Assembly: GCA_000169995.1 (NCBI GenBank)
Contig: AAZW01000006.1
Location: 62,001-126,000, forward strand
Reading direction: 5' to 3'
Length of the DNA stretch: 64,000 nt
From: Vibrionales bacterium SWAT-3
Lineage (GTDB): Bacteria > Pseudomonadota > Gammaproteobacteria > Enterobacterales > Vibrionaceae
Shown: piece by piece, positions 1-8,970 of the stretch
Layout of the letters: every line of letters begins with the position of its first letter
Numbering within the stretch: position 1 is the stretch's first letter
Program-made: the position numbers and the translations under genes
The notes under the pieces: generated by a model
What the model was told of the DNA's origin: nothing
Database searches by the model: none
Seen by the model: the letters and a program-made list of their open reading frames with translations, nothing else

Positions 1-2
1 AT

Positions 3-278
3 GGTTCAGCGTTCCAGCTTAACTTCCACATCAACAGTTATGTGCCGGTTTACGTACAAAAAGGTGAACAGGTCCAAGATGTTAAGTTTGAATGTGATGA
101 ACAGAACCTCAAGATCACCAATGATGGTAAGTTTCAGTTCAGCGCCAAACTGAATGTCGACGAACACAGCGAAAAGGTGGTGTTGCTGCGTAATGCTGAA
201 TTAACCAAATCGCTTCCAAAAGGCTCAAAGATTTCACTAGTTCAAAACGACGAGTCTTTGCACGAATGTGTTCTATAA
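3..278 (+). CDS. PapD-like fimbrial chaperone, C-terminal part (5' truncated)
   Basis: The reading frame is open from base 3 to the TAA at 276-278, so this is the end of a gene that starts before the window. About 91 residues are visible, with the beta-rich pattern of a PapD-type second immunoglobulin domain (a strand reading VPVYVQ, later the stretch KFQFSAKLNV). Such chaperones hold fimbrial subunits in the periplasm and deliver them to an outer-membrane usher. The usher-like gene starts 39 bp downstream on the same strand, which fits a chaperone-usher operon. Assignment rests on fold pattern and neighbour. The GTG at 42 is an internal codon, not a start. Confidence 0.6.
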   Translation, partial: GSAFQLNFHINSYVPVYVQKGEQVQDVKFECDEQNLKITNDGKFQFSAKLNVDEHSEKVVLLRNAELTKSLPKGSKISLVQNDESLHECVL

Positions 279-317
279 CTTGAGCTGTATGTTGTCCGTG
301 CTTATGCGCTCGATTGA

Positions 318-2801
318 GTGACGATAAGATCCATGTTCCAGCACCTGTTATGTCGACTTATCTTGCTTTGCTCTTTGCTACCATTTGTCGCTTATTCGCA
401 GTCAGAACAGGAAAGCGAGGCGAGTGAACTCTATCCTGCTCATATAGAGGTGCGAGTAGGACAAGTCGGTGATAGCTTTTACCGGGTCATGATGGATGGC
501 TACGAAGAGCCGTTCATATCGATATCCAATGCGGCTTTTTCGCTGTTAGAAATGAACGGGCAGTGCGATGACGTGGGTTATTGTGAAATCTACCTGCCGC
601 AAGATGTGGCTAGAGAGTCTCCCCCCTATATTGTTGATACCGAGCAAGCCGCCTGTTATCGCGATGAAAACAATAATCGCGATGACAATAATATCCAATC
701 AATTAAGTTTGAAGTGATTGAGTCTGAAACCTATATCCACTGGTACAGTCTACAAGCGTGTATCCCTGCCAAAGTCCTATGGGACATTGATGACTATCGG
801 CTAACCGTTTCTCCAGAATTCAGCTCCTTGACCGAGTTGGAAGCGGTGATCTCGAAGATCAAAAATGAATCCCGCAAGAAAGCGGAGGAGTTAAAAAGAG
901 CCTCTAACGTGCCAGCGGTCGAGCCCCTTGCTGGGGTGGGATTAGCGACACGAGTAGCAACGTCTGTATATCACGACAGTGAAGAGGGCGGCGATGTTTA
1001 CGTTATTTCCGATACCATTTTAAGCACCGAACATTCCTTATCCCGATTATCTATCGATTCGAGAGAAGACCAGCCAATCGTCTATTACAACATCGCGGTT
1101 GAGACGAACGACGGTGAGGGCTCGCTTGAGTTAGGGCATGTATTGTTGGATGGCAGCGTGTTTACGATTAACCAAACTCTTGAAGACGGGCTCTACTACA
1201 CCAACCGAAACCGTCAGCCAGAGTTCGGCAACTTACAATTGGAACGTACAACTCAACCTAATATCAGCATTGATGTGTTGGTTAATGGCATCTACCAAAG
1301 GACTTATCGTTCTGATGAGTTTGGACGCTTTGTTATTGAAGAAGACAACATTTCCCCCGGTGACACCATTAAGTTTCGCTACTACTTATCAAAAGGGGTG
1401 TGGCAGGAAGAAGAGATCACCGCTGCTGGGTTAGAAGATGCTTTTTTGCCGCGTAATGAGTGGGGCGTAGAGGTGGTAGGCAATGAAGGCGCAGATCGAG
1501 CGGGCGCTGTGTCTCTAGAGTATGGCCTCGCTGATTACTTTACCGTGGGTAGCGCTTTCAGACGGCAGCATGGCAATGACTTAGTCGGTTTTCAGGGGCG
1601 ATATTTACCGACACATTGGTTTGCTGGACACATTGGTTGGTTACCCGATTTTAAGCGGTTCCCCATGGAGTTTGATATCTTGCTAGGTAGCGATCAGTCT
1701 GCATCGATTGAACTTAATAAGACCGATGAATTGGCTTTAGAGTCGATGGAGTATGATGTTTTCAAATACAACTTGTCTCTTGCAAATCTCACCGCCTTTT
1801 TAACGGTAAGAAACGATGACGACGAGTTAAGTGTAGAGCCAAAAGTGAACGCCAAAGTGTCGAGCAATCTGTTCCTTTCGTATGCAGGCGATTATCAATA
1901 CGCGAAAGATACACACCAAGACAGCTACTTGCATACCGTTGAGCTCGCTAAAAGCGGATTTTCTGACACATCGTGGAATATATCTGGAACAGTGAATGGA
2001 TCAGGGCATCATGAACGCACGGAGCTTTCATGGAGAAATGCCTGTAAAGAGTGCGTGCTTGATCCTCTAGAGGTGTTTCAAGAGCTGACCACGAATGTTT
2101 CCGCGCGTTATCAGAAACAAGAGGTCTCATTCACTGCCTCTCTAGAAGCTCGTGTGAATCCGTACCTGATGTTTAAACTGGAAGGGACAGAAGACCGATA
2201 TGGCGTGGAAATGACCACGGAATTTGGCGCAAAAACCTACTTTGATGAAGACATTGGCGAGTTTGTTGAATGGAATCGATACAACCACTCTAAACTGACC
2301 GGTATTGTGTATGACCATCATAAACAACCCATAGCCGGAGTCAGCTTACAGATTCTCGATCAACGTGCTGTCAGTGATTCGAAGGGAAGGTTTGAGTTCG
2401 CGAGTGTGCCAGCTAGAGAAAAGCTACCTATTTATATCGATGAAGGGGCGTTAGACCTCAATTTAACCCCAATTCAGAACCCAGTGTTTGTGAATACTAA
2501 GCAGGTGGGACAGACTCACGCTCCTATTGAAATGGTGGTGTCGTTTGGTGTAGATGGCACAGTGGAGGGGGATATAGAGAGCAATGCGTACCTGCACTTT
2601 AAACATATCCAGAAAGGCACCGAATATTCTAGTGAAATAGAAAGCGATGGCTTTTACATGGTAGAGGGCCTGATTGCTGGACGATACATTATCACCCTAG
2701 AAATGGGTGATAATCGATTCGTACAAGGTGCCGATTTAGATGGTGATTTCTGGATCAGCGACCTAACATTCCAGTTGATCGACTTTCATAAGGTGTATTA
2801 G
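318..2801 (+). CDS. Outer-membrane fimbrial usher-like protein
   Basis: This 827-residue protein starts with a signal peptide (hydrophobic LILLCSLLPFVAYS, cleavage likely after AYS) and has the usual usher length. Ushers form the outer-membrane pore through which chaperone-bound fimbrial subunits are assembled. Visible parts are an N-terminal segment with paired cysteines, an E-set or plug-like segment (LVNGIYQRTYRSDEFGRF), a long region of alternating beta-barrel strands, and a C-terminal carboxypeptidase-regulatory-like beta domain (LTGIVYDHHKQPIAGVSLQI). It resembles the CooC/TcfC (alpha-fimbrial) usher type more than FimD; that is a judgement by eye. The GTG at 318 is used here; ATG 333 is an equally plausible start and keeps the signal peptide. 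No adhesin gene follows on this side. Confidence 0.65.
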   Translation: MTIRSMFQHLLCRLILLCSLLPFVAYSQSEQESEASELYPAHIEVRVGQVGDSFYRVMMDGYEEPFISISNAAFSLLEMNGQCDDVGYCEIYLPQDVARESPPYIVDTEQAACYRDENNNRDDNNIQSIKFEVIESETYIHWYSLQACIPAKVLWDIDDYRLTVSPEFSSLTELEAVISKIKNESRKKAEELKRASNVPAVEPLAGVGLATRVATSVYHDSEEGGDVYVISDTILSTEHSLSRLSIDSREDQPIVYYNIAVETNDGEGSLELGHVLLDGSVFTINQTLEDGLYYTNRNRQPEFGNLQLERTTQPNISIDVLVNGIYQRTYRSDEFGRFVIEEDNISPGDTIKFRYYLSKGVWQEEEITAAGLEDAFLPRNEWGVEVVGNEGADRAGAVSLEYGLADYFTVGSAFRRQHGNDLVGFQGRYLPTHWFAGHIGWLPDFKRFPMEFDILLGSDQSASIELNKTDELALESMEYDVFKYNLSLANLTAFLTVRNDDDELSVEPKVNAKVSSNLFLSYAGDYQYAKDTHQDSYLHTVELAKSGFSDTSWNISGTVNGSGHHERTELSWRNACKECVLDPLEVFQELTTNVSARYQKQEVSFTASLEARVNPYLMFKLEGTEDRYGVEMTTEFGAKTYFDEDIGEFVEWNRYNHSKLTGIVYDHHKQPIAGVSLQILDQRAVSDSKGRFEFASVPAREKLPIYIDEGALDLNLTPIQNPVFVNTKQVGQTHAPIEMVVSFGVDGTVEGDIESNAYLHFKHIQKGTEYSSEIESDGFYMVEGLIAGRYIITLEMGDNRFVQGADLDGDFWISDLTFQLIDFHKVY

Positions 2802-2811
2802 TGGATCGTTA

Positions 2812-2839
2812 AGGCTGAGGAAAGATGTCCTCAGCTTTT
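2812..2839 (+). terminator. Rho-independent terminator after usher
   Basis: Inverted repeat GCTGAGG / CCTCAGC followed by TTTTA, 10 bp past the usher stop. It marks the end of the fimbrial operon. Confidence 0.65.
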
Positions 2840-2878
2840 ATCATAATGCCTAATGTTTCGTACCTAACGGCAAAGTCA

Positions 2879-3625
2879 CTAGTAGATACAGGCTTCTGCT
2901 ACGGTGAGGTTTTCCCCTGAATGGAGATCTTTTATAGGGCGCGTGCCGACCTGTTCTGCCGAGACTTCACGATAGATCACTTGATTGCCCTCTGGTGTGG
3001 TATTGATAGCTGTGACCTCAAACAGAGAGTTTCTATTGATGAGTACTTCTAGTTCATCATCACGCACCGTAGGTATCACCATCCCATGTTGACCAAGGGT
3101 AAGTTCAAAGCGAGAAAGTTGCCCATTATGAAAATTATATGACAACGTTTTCGAGATAGACGTGGATAAGTAGGAATTAGGACTGACGATATCTCCAACT
3201 TTTACGGCCTCTCCGTAAGCGGAGAGTAAGCTCTCCCCACGAAACACCGTCCCTTTGTACTTGATGCCATGTTCGAACGCAGAGTCTATTTCATTGATTA
3301 AGGTTTCTGTCTCCGTGTCCATCCTCCCTTGCGCTAAGCCTTTTCTTATCGGCTGATAGGCATCATCTTGATACCTTTCTAGCGCGTCAACCTCACTAGA
3401 ATGTAGATGTTGGTTCTGCATTCCTGCTTGTTGGTAAAGCTGAGACTGAATCTTAGCGAAGTCTCCATAATTCGATTCGAACCCTGGGTCGGACATATCT
3501 TCAAGAACGGCTTCAATGCTATCAGCACTGTAATACTGGGCGTTATATTTGAGGGCAGCAAATGAGGTAAATGGTGTTGCAGTAAGGCAGAGGGCAAGCA
3601 AGTAGTGAATATGTGAAGAACTCAT
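2879..3625 (-). CDS. Secreted mono-ADP-ribosyltransferase toxin (R-S-ExE class, Vis-like)
   Basis: A 248-residue protein with an N-terminal signal peptide (ending TPFTSFA) and a single ADP-ribosyltransferase domain. The class signature is complete: Arg129 in VFRGES, the Ser-Thr-Ser motif at 154-156 in YLSTSIS, and Glu191-x-Glu193 in DELEVLI, where the last Glu is the catalytic one. ExE with both Glu is typical of arginine-specific transferases, which move ADP-ribose from NAD+ to a host protein. Size, architecture and host fit Vis, a described V. splendidus mono-ART toxin; orthology is inferred from memory. No translocation or binding domain is present, so how it would enter cells is unclear. 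It is a lone gene, divergent from the transglutaminase. Confidence 0.85.
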   Translation of the reverse strand: MSSSHIHYLLALCLTATPFTSFAALKYNAQYYSADSIEAVLEDMSDPGFESNYGDFAKIQSQLYQQAGMQNQHLHSSEVDALERYQDDAYQPIRKGLAQGRMDTETETLINEIDSAFEHGIKYKGTVFRGESLLSAYGEAVKVGDIVSPNSYLSTSISKTLSYNFHNGQLSRFELTLGQHGMVIPTVRDDELEVLINRNSLFEVTAINTTPEGNQVIYREVSAEQVGTRPIKDLHSGENLTVAEACIY

Positions 3626-3853
3626 TTTAGTAATAATAATCGTTGTTTTAATAGCTTTTTATTATACACAATACGCACTTGGTTAAATATAATTTATTCA
3701 CTATCTATCTGATTATTTATAGATAATTCGCGCTCTAGTTAGTTCAGAAGATAAATGGAGGTGTTATTCGAAAGGGAATCACAGATCGATTTATTGGTAC
3801 GATCATGAAATTGATTTATCCCATAAAGCGAACCACTCTGCTTACTTTATCGC

Positions 3854-3872
3854 GTTAATGGTAATTATTATC
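3854..3872 (+). promoter_or_regulatory. Fur-box-like operator upstream of transglutaminase
   Basis: The 19 bases match the E. coli-type Fur consensus (GATAATGATAATCATTATC) at 16 of 19 positions, counted by hand. The site lies 35 bp before the transglutaminase start, where Fur would block transcription in iron-replete cells. The surrounding DNA is AT-rich, so a chance match is possible. Confidence 0.55.
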
Positions 3873-3906
3873 AATAACAATAGTAACTGAGTGAGTAGAA
3901 ATTTTA

Positions 3907-5736
3907 ATGAAAACGATCGTAACTTTACTGTCAGCGATGCTTCCATATGCTGCAATCGCAAGTGATTTACAAGTCACCCAATTCATGGAGGCGTTTCATG
4001 AATCTCCCCAAACAGTCATGGACTCTGTTCCTGAAAAGAGTGGTCATGTTACCTCTGCCGATAACTCTGAGTATATGAGTCGTCATCGCGACTTGATGAG
4101 AGACACGATAATGAGAAGGGGGGAAGCAAATTCACAAATATCAGAATTCTTATTATCACCGATTCGACAAAACGATAATCCAGCTCGTTTGGTTGACGCT
4201 GGGAACGGTCTGATTCGCAACTTAAACCAATTGGCTCAAGCGGTACCAAATCAAACACGACTTGATGTACAACCTTGGTCAGATACGTATTGGCCTCTGT
4301 ATTCTGGTGCACTTGCTTGGCGTTATGCCGATAAGGAGCTGAGAGCGAATAACTGGCAAGCCTATTTCGACTTCAGTCACTTGCAAAAACCTTTAGATTA
4401 TTATCAAGGTCAAGATCGTGATGATTTGTCGCCAGCGGAAAAATATGATCTCCTGGTTGGAGATGAGAACTTCACGTTGACGCAACGTTCATGGGATTCG
4501 GGTAAGGGGTATTATGAGTCTCGTGGTCATGTGGAGCGTTGGATGGGCCTTTGTCATGGTTGGGCACCTGCCGCCTATATGCTTCCTCGACCAAAGCAAT
4601 CGCTGATTGTACCTGACGCGAATGGAGAGCCGCTTACTTTCTACCCTTCAGATATCAAAGCACTCGGGACATTGTTATGGTCTGAAGCGCCTTTCAATTC
4701 GCGCTTTATTGGTGGCCGCTGTAACGTAAAAGACCCGGCGAAAGATGAAAATGGTCGTGTTGTCGATCCAAATTGTGTGGATACCAACCCAGCCAGTTGG
4801 CACTTATCTATCTTAAATCAACTGGGTATTTCCAAACGTAGCCTAATCATGGATGCAACCTACGACTATCAGGTTTGGAATCAGCCTGTTGTTGGTTATA
4901 AGGTCACCTATTTTAATCCGCAAACGAACCAAACCGCTTCTCAACCAGCCGCAGTAACCATTGACCTGAGTGATTACCGTAAAGATAGATTTTCTAGTTA
5001 CCGTTCTTCAAATGCCCAAAGCGTGGTTGGCGTTCAGATGGTGGTCAGTTATGTAGTAGAGACAAACCCAACTCATAGAACCAATGACTCGCCAAGTTAC
5101 GATGGTATTACTAACGTTACTTACTACTACGACTTGGAGCTCGATCAAAATGGTAACGCAATCGGTGGTGAATGGTATCAGAACCGACATCCAGACTTCT
5201 TGTGGACACCGACTCCTCAATCAGTGGCTAAGTCTTACTATGATGGTGAAGGTTTGTGGGACATTACACAGCCAGTACCTCAATCTTGGCAAGAAAACGC
5301 TCGCAGAGCATCTCGAAGCACTCAACCACTGACATCGGTAGTGAAGGCTTTGTTTGAAGCATCGAGTGGCACGACGACCGATGGTGAATGGCGAGGCATT
5401 GTTACTGAGACAGAAAATGGATTGAAATGTTTAGATGCCGAGGTCGATGGTTCAAAATCAGGTTTAGTCATTTATGGTTGGCGCTGTCACGATGGTGACA
5501 ATCAAAAGTGGAAAATGAATGCGGATGGCAAGTTGATCAATAAAGCGGCGCCAACTATGTGCCTTGACCAAAATGGTATTGATATCCGCTTAGAGGCGTG
5601 CCGAAACCATGAGACTCAACAATGGCGGTGGGATAATGGCCAGATCAAGAATGGCTTGGCAAACTCACTAAAATGGAATGAACGCACTTGGTTGGTGGGA
5701 GCTGATATCAACGGTAGTCAGTGGCGTTGGAAATAA
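3907..5736 (+). CDS. Secreted GP42-type transglutaminase with C-terminal ricin-type lectin domain
   Basis: A 609-residue exported protein (signal peptide ending YAAIAS). The central part matches the TGase-elicitor family (Phytophthora GP42): the catalytic-type cysteine sits at 216 in LCHGWAPAAY, and residues 323-335 read VWNQPVVGYKVTY, close to the Pep-13 elicitor VWNQPVRGFKVYE. Transglutaminases cross-link glutamine and lysine side chains. GP42 relatives are known in marine Vibrio. From about residue 495 the chain has the QxW repeats of a ricin B beta-trefoil (QKWKM, QQWRW, SQWRW), probably a sugar-binding tail. The gene stands alone, with a Fur-box-like site before it and a terminator after it. 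The ribosome site is weak; the start is chosen for the signal peptide. Confidence 0.85.
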   Translation: MKTIVTLLSAMLPYAAIASDLQVTQFMEAFHESPQTVMDSVPEKSGHVTSADNSEYMSRHRDLMRDTIMRRGEANSQISEFLLSPIRQNDNPARLVDAGNGLIRNLNQLAQAVPNQTRLDVQPWSDTYWPLYSGALAWRYADKELRANNWQAYFDFSHLQKPLDYYQGQDRDDLSPAEKYDLLVGDENFTLTQRSWDSGKGYYESRGHVERWMGLCHGWAPAAYMLPRPKQSLIVPDANGEPLTFYPSDIKALGTLLWSEAPFNSRFIGGRCNVKDPAKDENGRVVDPNCVDTNPASWHLSILNQLGISKRSLIMDATYDYQVWNQPVVGYKVTYFNPQTNQTASQPAAVTIDLSDYRKDRFSSYRSSNAQSVVGVQMVVSYVVETNPTHRTNDSPSYDGITNVTYYYDLELDQNGNAIGGEWYQNRHPDFLWTPTPQSVAKSYYDGEGLWDITQPVPQSWQENARRASRSTQPLTSVVKALFEASSGTTTDGEWRGIVTETENGLKCLDAEVDGSKSGLVIYGWRCHDGDNQKWKMNADGKLINKAAPTMCLDQNGIDIRLEACRNHETQQWRWDNGQIKNGLANSLKWNERTWLVGADINGSQWRWK

Positions 5737-5748
5737 GCTCAATGGATG

Positions 5749-5770
5749 GCCCGCATTGTGCGGGCTTTTT
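5749..5770 (+). terminator. Terminator after transglutaminase
   Basis: Stem GCCCGCA / TGCGGGC with a 3-base loop followed by TTTTT, 12 bp after the stop codon. Confidence 0.8.
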
Positions 5771-5788
5771 ATTTCTTGGCTAAGGGTG

Positions 5789-6637
5789 TCAATCAGAAGG
5801 TGGAGAAAGCATTAGCTTAATTTTCTCCATCTTGGATAGCTCCGTATTCTTGAGGTCTGTCCATATCAGCCTCCATTCTTGGAAAGTAACCGTGATAGGG
5901 TTAAAGCTGTTGACTGGTTTGGTGACGCCGTAACGCACCATTTCCACTTCCGGCTCGAAAGTACCAAATAGCTTATCCCAGATTATTAGAACGCCGGCGT
6001 AGTTTTTATCGATGTATTGCGGGTTCCTACCGTGGTGCACTCGGTGGTGGGATGGGGTATTTAAGACATACTCGAGAGGCCCTAAGCTTCGAATCCACTG
6101 TGTGTGGACAAAAAACTGTAAACCTAGGTTTAAAAGCACCACAAAGACAACCCATTTAGGGTCGAAACCTATGATGACGAGGGGGACCCAGAATAGCCAC
6201 ATCCCCGCCATTGGGTACATTAAGCTTTGACGAAAAGCGGTACTAAAGTTCATCCTTTCTGAGCTGTGGTGAGCGACATGAGCCGCCCACATCCAACGAA
6301 CACGATGACTCGCTCGATGGAACCAATAATAGAAAAAATCCTGTAAAATCATGAGCACCGTGAAACTCAACACGCCCATCTCTATGTCCATTAAACGCCA
6401 ACCAAATAACCAGAGGTAAAGCTGAACGATCAGCAGCCCGGTCAATAGATCCGACAGCTGATGCATGCCTGCCAATGTGAAATTACAGATCACCTCGGAT
6501 AGCTTGTAACTGGAGTTATCTGGTAAGCGGCCTTGCTTCTGACCAATAAAATACTCGGCCAGCATGCAAATCATGAATAAAGGTGCCAGTACCAACAGCA
6601 GCCATTCTGGATGATTGATTAATGCGTCGATATTCAT
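5789..6637 (-). CDS. Sterol desaturase / fatty acid hydroxylase family protein
   Basis: A 282-residue integral membrane protein with the three histidine boxes of the di-iron fatty acid hydroxylase superfamily: HRASH, HVAHH and HRVHH, set between hydrophobic segments. These enzymes use O2 and two iron ions to hydroxylate or desaturate lipid chains at the inner membrane. The bacterial substrate cannot be told from sequence. It ends close to the transglutaminase terminator and faces it, so the two genes converge. The DUF2804 gene lies upstream on the same strand, 74 bp away, and may be co-transcribed. Confidence 0.85.
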   Translation of the reverse strand: MNIDALINHPEWLLLVLAPLFMICMLAEYFIGQKQGRLPDNSSYKLSEVICNFTLAGMHQLSDLLTGLLIVQLYLWLFGWRLMDIEMGVLSFTVLMILQDFFYYWFHRASHRVRWMWAAHVAHHSSERMNFSTAFRQSLMYPMAGMWLFWVPLVIIGFDPKWVVFVVLLNLGLQFFVHTQWIRSLGPLEYVLNTPSHHRVHHGRNPQYIDKNYAGVLIIWDKLFGTFEPEVEMVRYGVTKPVNSFNPITVTFQEWRLIWTDLKNTELSKMEKIKLMLSPPSD

Positions 6638-6711
6638 GTTTTATCCTTGTTGAGAAGTCATACGAGAGGTGCAGAGATCATTGCCTGTGATTGAGTCACC
6701 AGAAGAGTTGC

Positions 6712-7725
6712 TTACCAACGAGCAAAGTGGTCTTCCGTCAAACCAAGTACATTATTGAGTTGGTGCGTGATGCCATCATTGTCTTGGATTGAGCCAGAAA
6801 AGTGCCCGATGAACTGGCGAAAGTTACTTTTTAACAGACATAGGTTGAGCTTCTCGCTGCGATGGTTGCAGGGAGTAAAAGTCAGGTTGATACGACCATC
6901 AATAGACGTTATCTGCCAAGGTAAATGGGTATCTTGGCGGCTAAATGTAAACTGAGCATCGCCAAGTATGTGGCGGGTCCCGTTAATCCACAGTGCGTTT
7001 TCACAGCCTCCTGTTTCATTAACCCCGGCCGCGAGATTAAGGCCAATGTTCGTGTTATTGACTAGCGCGTTGATGCTAGCCCAACGCCAACTGGTTTCAC
7101 GCCTCATGTATCCAGCAGAAAAGTCATAGCCTGCACGTGCGTCGTCGAGAGAGACCGATCGTTGGTTTATCTCAAGTGTTCCAGTTACTTTGAGTGCATT
7201 GTGTTTTTGGGTGTAGGTCCACCCTGAATAACCAGTTGGTGTGCACATCGACATAGGTAAGCTATCGGTAGCTGGCAGTAAGCAAAAATCAGCTTTAATG
7301 AGCTTGGTGTTGATTGCAACGTTCCACTGTCCTTCTTTGATATTGAAAGCGATGCTTTGACCTGCAATTTTTGTCGTACCTTCAAAGGGGGAGTGGGTGA
7401 TTTGCTTGTCAAGCCCCAAAGGTCGCAGCCAATTGGACTCTTCTAGGTGATTATTCTCTATGTCGTATACGTAACAAAACGCTGAACTCAAGTAACGAAT
7501 GTCAGCAATAGCAACGCCAATGATGTGAGTTTGTGTAACTAAGCTTACAAACTGAAATTGTTTGTAGTGGAAGTGTTTATGCCAAGGGTTTGCTTTCGCG
7601 TCCATGGCGTTTCGATAATCGAAGTTTTCTATGTTTAGTTGCTTTGGGATGCCATCGAAATGCCCGATGATTGGTTGACCATCGGAGTTAATCACGCAGT
7701 CTGGAGCTGGAAGTGTGTTTATCAT
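6712..7725 (-). CDS. DUF2804 family protein
   Basis: A 337-residue protein that matches DUF2804 by recognisable stretches (GHFDGIPKQLNIENFDYR near the N-terminus; RRETSWRWASINALVNNTNIGLNLAAG in pieces further on). The fold is expected to be beta-rich and lipocalin or VdtD-like; the function is not known. There is no signal peptide. It is divergent from the AraC-type regulator, with about 140 bp between them, so that regulator may control it and the following sterol-desaturase-family gene. That link is inference from gene order alone. Confidence 0.75.
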   Translation of the reverse strand: MINTLPAPDCVINSDGQPIIGHFDGIPKQLNIENFDYRNAMDAKANPWHKHFHYKQFQFVSLVTQTHIIGVAIADIRYLSSAFCYVYDIENNHLEESNWLRPLGLDKQITHSPFEGTTKIAGQSIAFNIKEGQWNVAINTKLIKADFCLLPATDSLPMSMCTPTGYSGWTYTQKHNALKVTGTLEINQRSVSLDDARAGYDFSAGYMRRETSWRWASINALVNNTNIGLNLAAGVNETGGCENALWINGTRHILGDAQFTFSRQDTHLPWQITSIDGRINLTFTPCNHRSEKLNLCLLKSNFRQFIGHFSGSIQDNDGITHQLNNVLGLTEDHFARW

Positions 7726-7865
7726 TGCGAGGCTTCACATTAATTTAACAATTAATCCCATTGTGCGGTGAGTTTAGTAGAATTTGGAGGTCATATTCGG
7801 ACAAGAGTGCGCGTCAATTCACGACTTGAACACTATGGAATACCTCAGTGACCGAAGTGCAATGA

Positions 7866-8918
7866 GTGATGAGGGGGATTGGATTGGAAATTATCGCAGA
7901 GTATATGCCAACGGAGCATCGGCACCAGTTAGGTACCTTAGATGTCACACTTTTACTCAATACGTTAGAGCAAAAAGGCGTGAACGTTGAAACACTGCTT
8001 GGTTGTGCAGGGTTGGAATGCCTAAATTGGAGAGATCCAAATGGAAAGCTCACATACTGGGATAAATTGTCTATCTTTCGTGTTGCGAATCAGAATTTCC
8101 CGAATGAGGGGTTAGGTTTGTCGCTTGGGGAACATGCAAGCTTGTGTCATTTTGGGGTGTTAGGTTATGCGTTATCAACCAGCCCAAGTGTTGAAGAGGC
8201 GATTAAAGCCGGCTTTAAATATCTGCGGCTAAATGGGCCTATCTTTTCTGTAAAGTTGATTCGTAATGGCGAACTCGCTGCGATACAAATCGACAACACT
8301 CTAGAGGTAGGCGAATTACTTCCTTTTTGTAGCGAGTACTTTCTTAGTTCAATCGTCTCTTTGTTTAAGGAGTTGACCGGAGAAGCGTTATCGATTGAAG
8401 CGCTCTCGTTACCTTATCCCAGCCCAAATTACGCAAAACTTTATGAAAAACGCTTTCAGTGCGATGTTACTTTTGATCAAAATGTCTGTGAGTTTAGGTT
8501 CGATGCCTCTGTTTTATCTCAAGTGTTACCGACTCATGATGCCTCGACTCTAAAACGTTACCTCAAGTCTTGTCAGTCGATTGTTGAGACGTTGGAGTCT
8601 GAGCATCTGCTTACTAACCAAATCAAAACCATCTTTTATCAAACTGCAGGTCATTTCCCGAGCATAGAGCGTCTCGCAGAACAGTTTGGCTGTAGTTCTC
8701 GTACCCTTAGGCGCGAACTGAGCAATTATGAAACGAGTTATCAGCAGCTACTGACAGAAGTGCGAGTTGAACTGGCCAAAGAGCTACTGCTCGCTACAAA
8801 CATCAGTATTGACGATGTTGGTGAAAGGCTTGGCTACAATGATCCTGCCAATTTCAGAAGGGCATTTAAGGGCTGGCTTCATAAATCACCAGCACAGTTT
8901 CGCGATGACCTCTGCTGA
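7866..8918 (+). CDS. AraC family transcriptional regulator (OruR/ArgR-like)
   Basis: About 340 residues. The N-terminal two thirds match the AraC-type ligand domain found in OruR-like regulators (SIFRVANQNFPNEGLGLSLG); the last 100 residues hold the double helix-turn-helix DNA-binding domain, ending in the family signature GERLGYNDPANFRRAFKGW. It probably activates the divergent DUF2804 / sterol-desaturase pair in response to a small molecule; that is inference. The start is uncertain: GTG 7866 and ATG 7869 have no ribosome site, TTG 7884 sits 6 bases after AGGGGG, and ATG 7905 is also possible. The longest form is given. Confidence 0.85.
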   Translation: MMRGIGLEIIAEYMPTEHRHQLGTLDVTLLLNTLEQKGVNVETLLGCAGLECLNWRDPNGKLTYWDKLSIFRVANQNFPNEGLGLSLGEHASLCHFGVLGYALSTSPSVEEAIKAGFKYLRLNGPIFSVKLIRNGELAAIQIDNTLEVGELLPFCSEYFLSSIVSLFKELTGEALSIEALSLPYPSPNYAKLYEKRFQCDVTFDQNVCEFRFDASVLSQVLPTHDASTLKRYLKSCQSIVETLESEHLLTNQIKTIFYQTAGHFPSIERLAEQFGCSSRTLRRELSNYETSYQQLLTEVRVELAKELLLATNISIDDVGERLGYNDPANFRRAFKGWLHKSPAQFRDDLC

Positions 8919-8970
8919 TCCGCTCTGACGCTGGCTGTTTAGTGATTTGAGGCTATCTTGTTGAACTACG

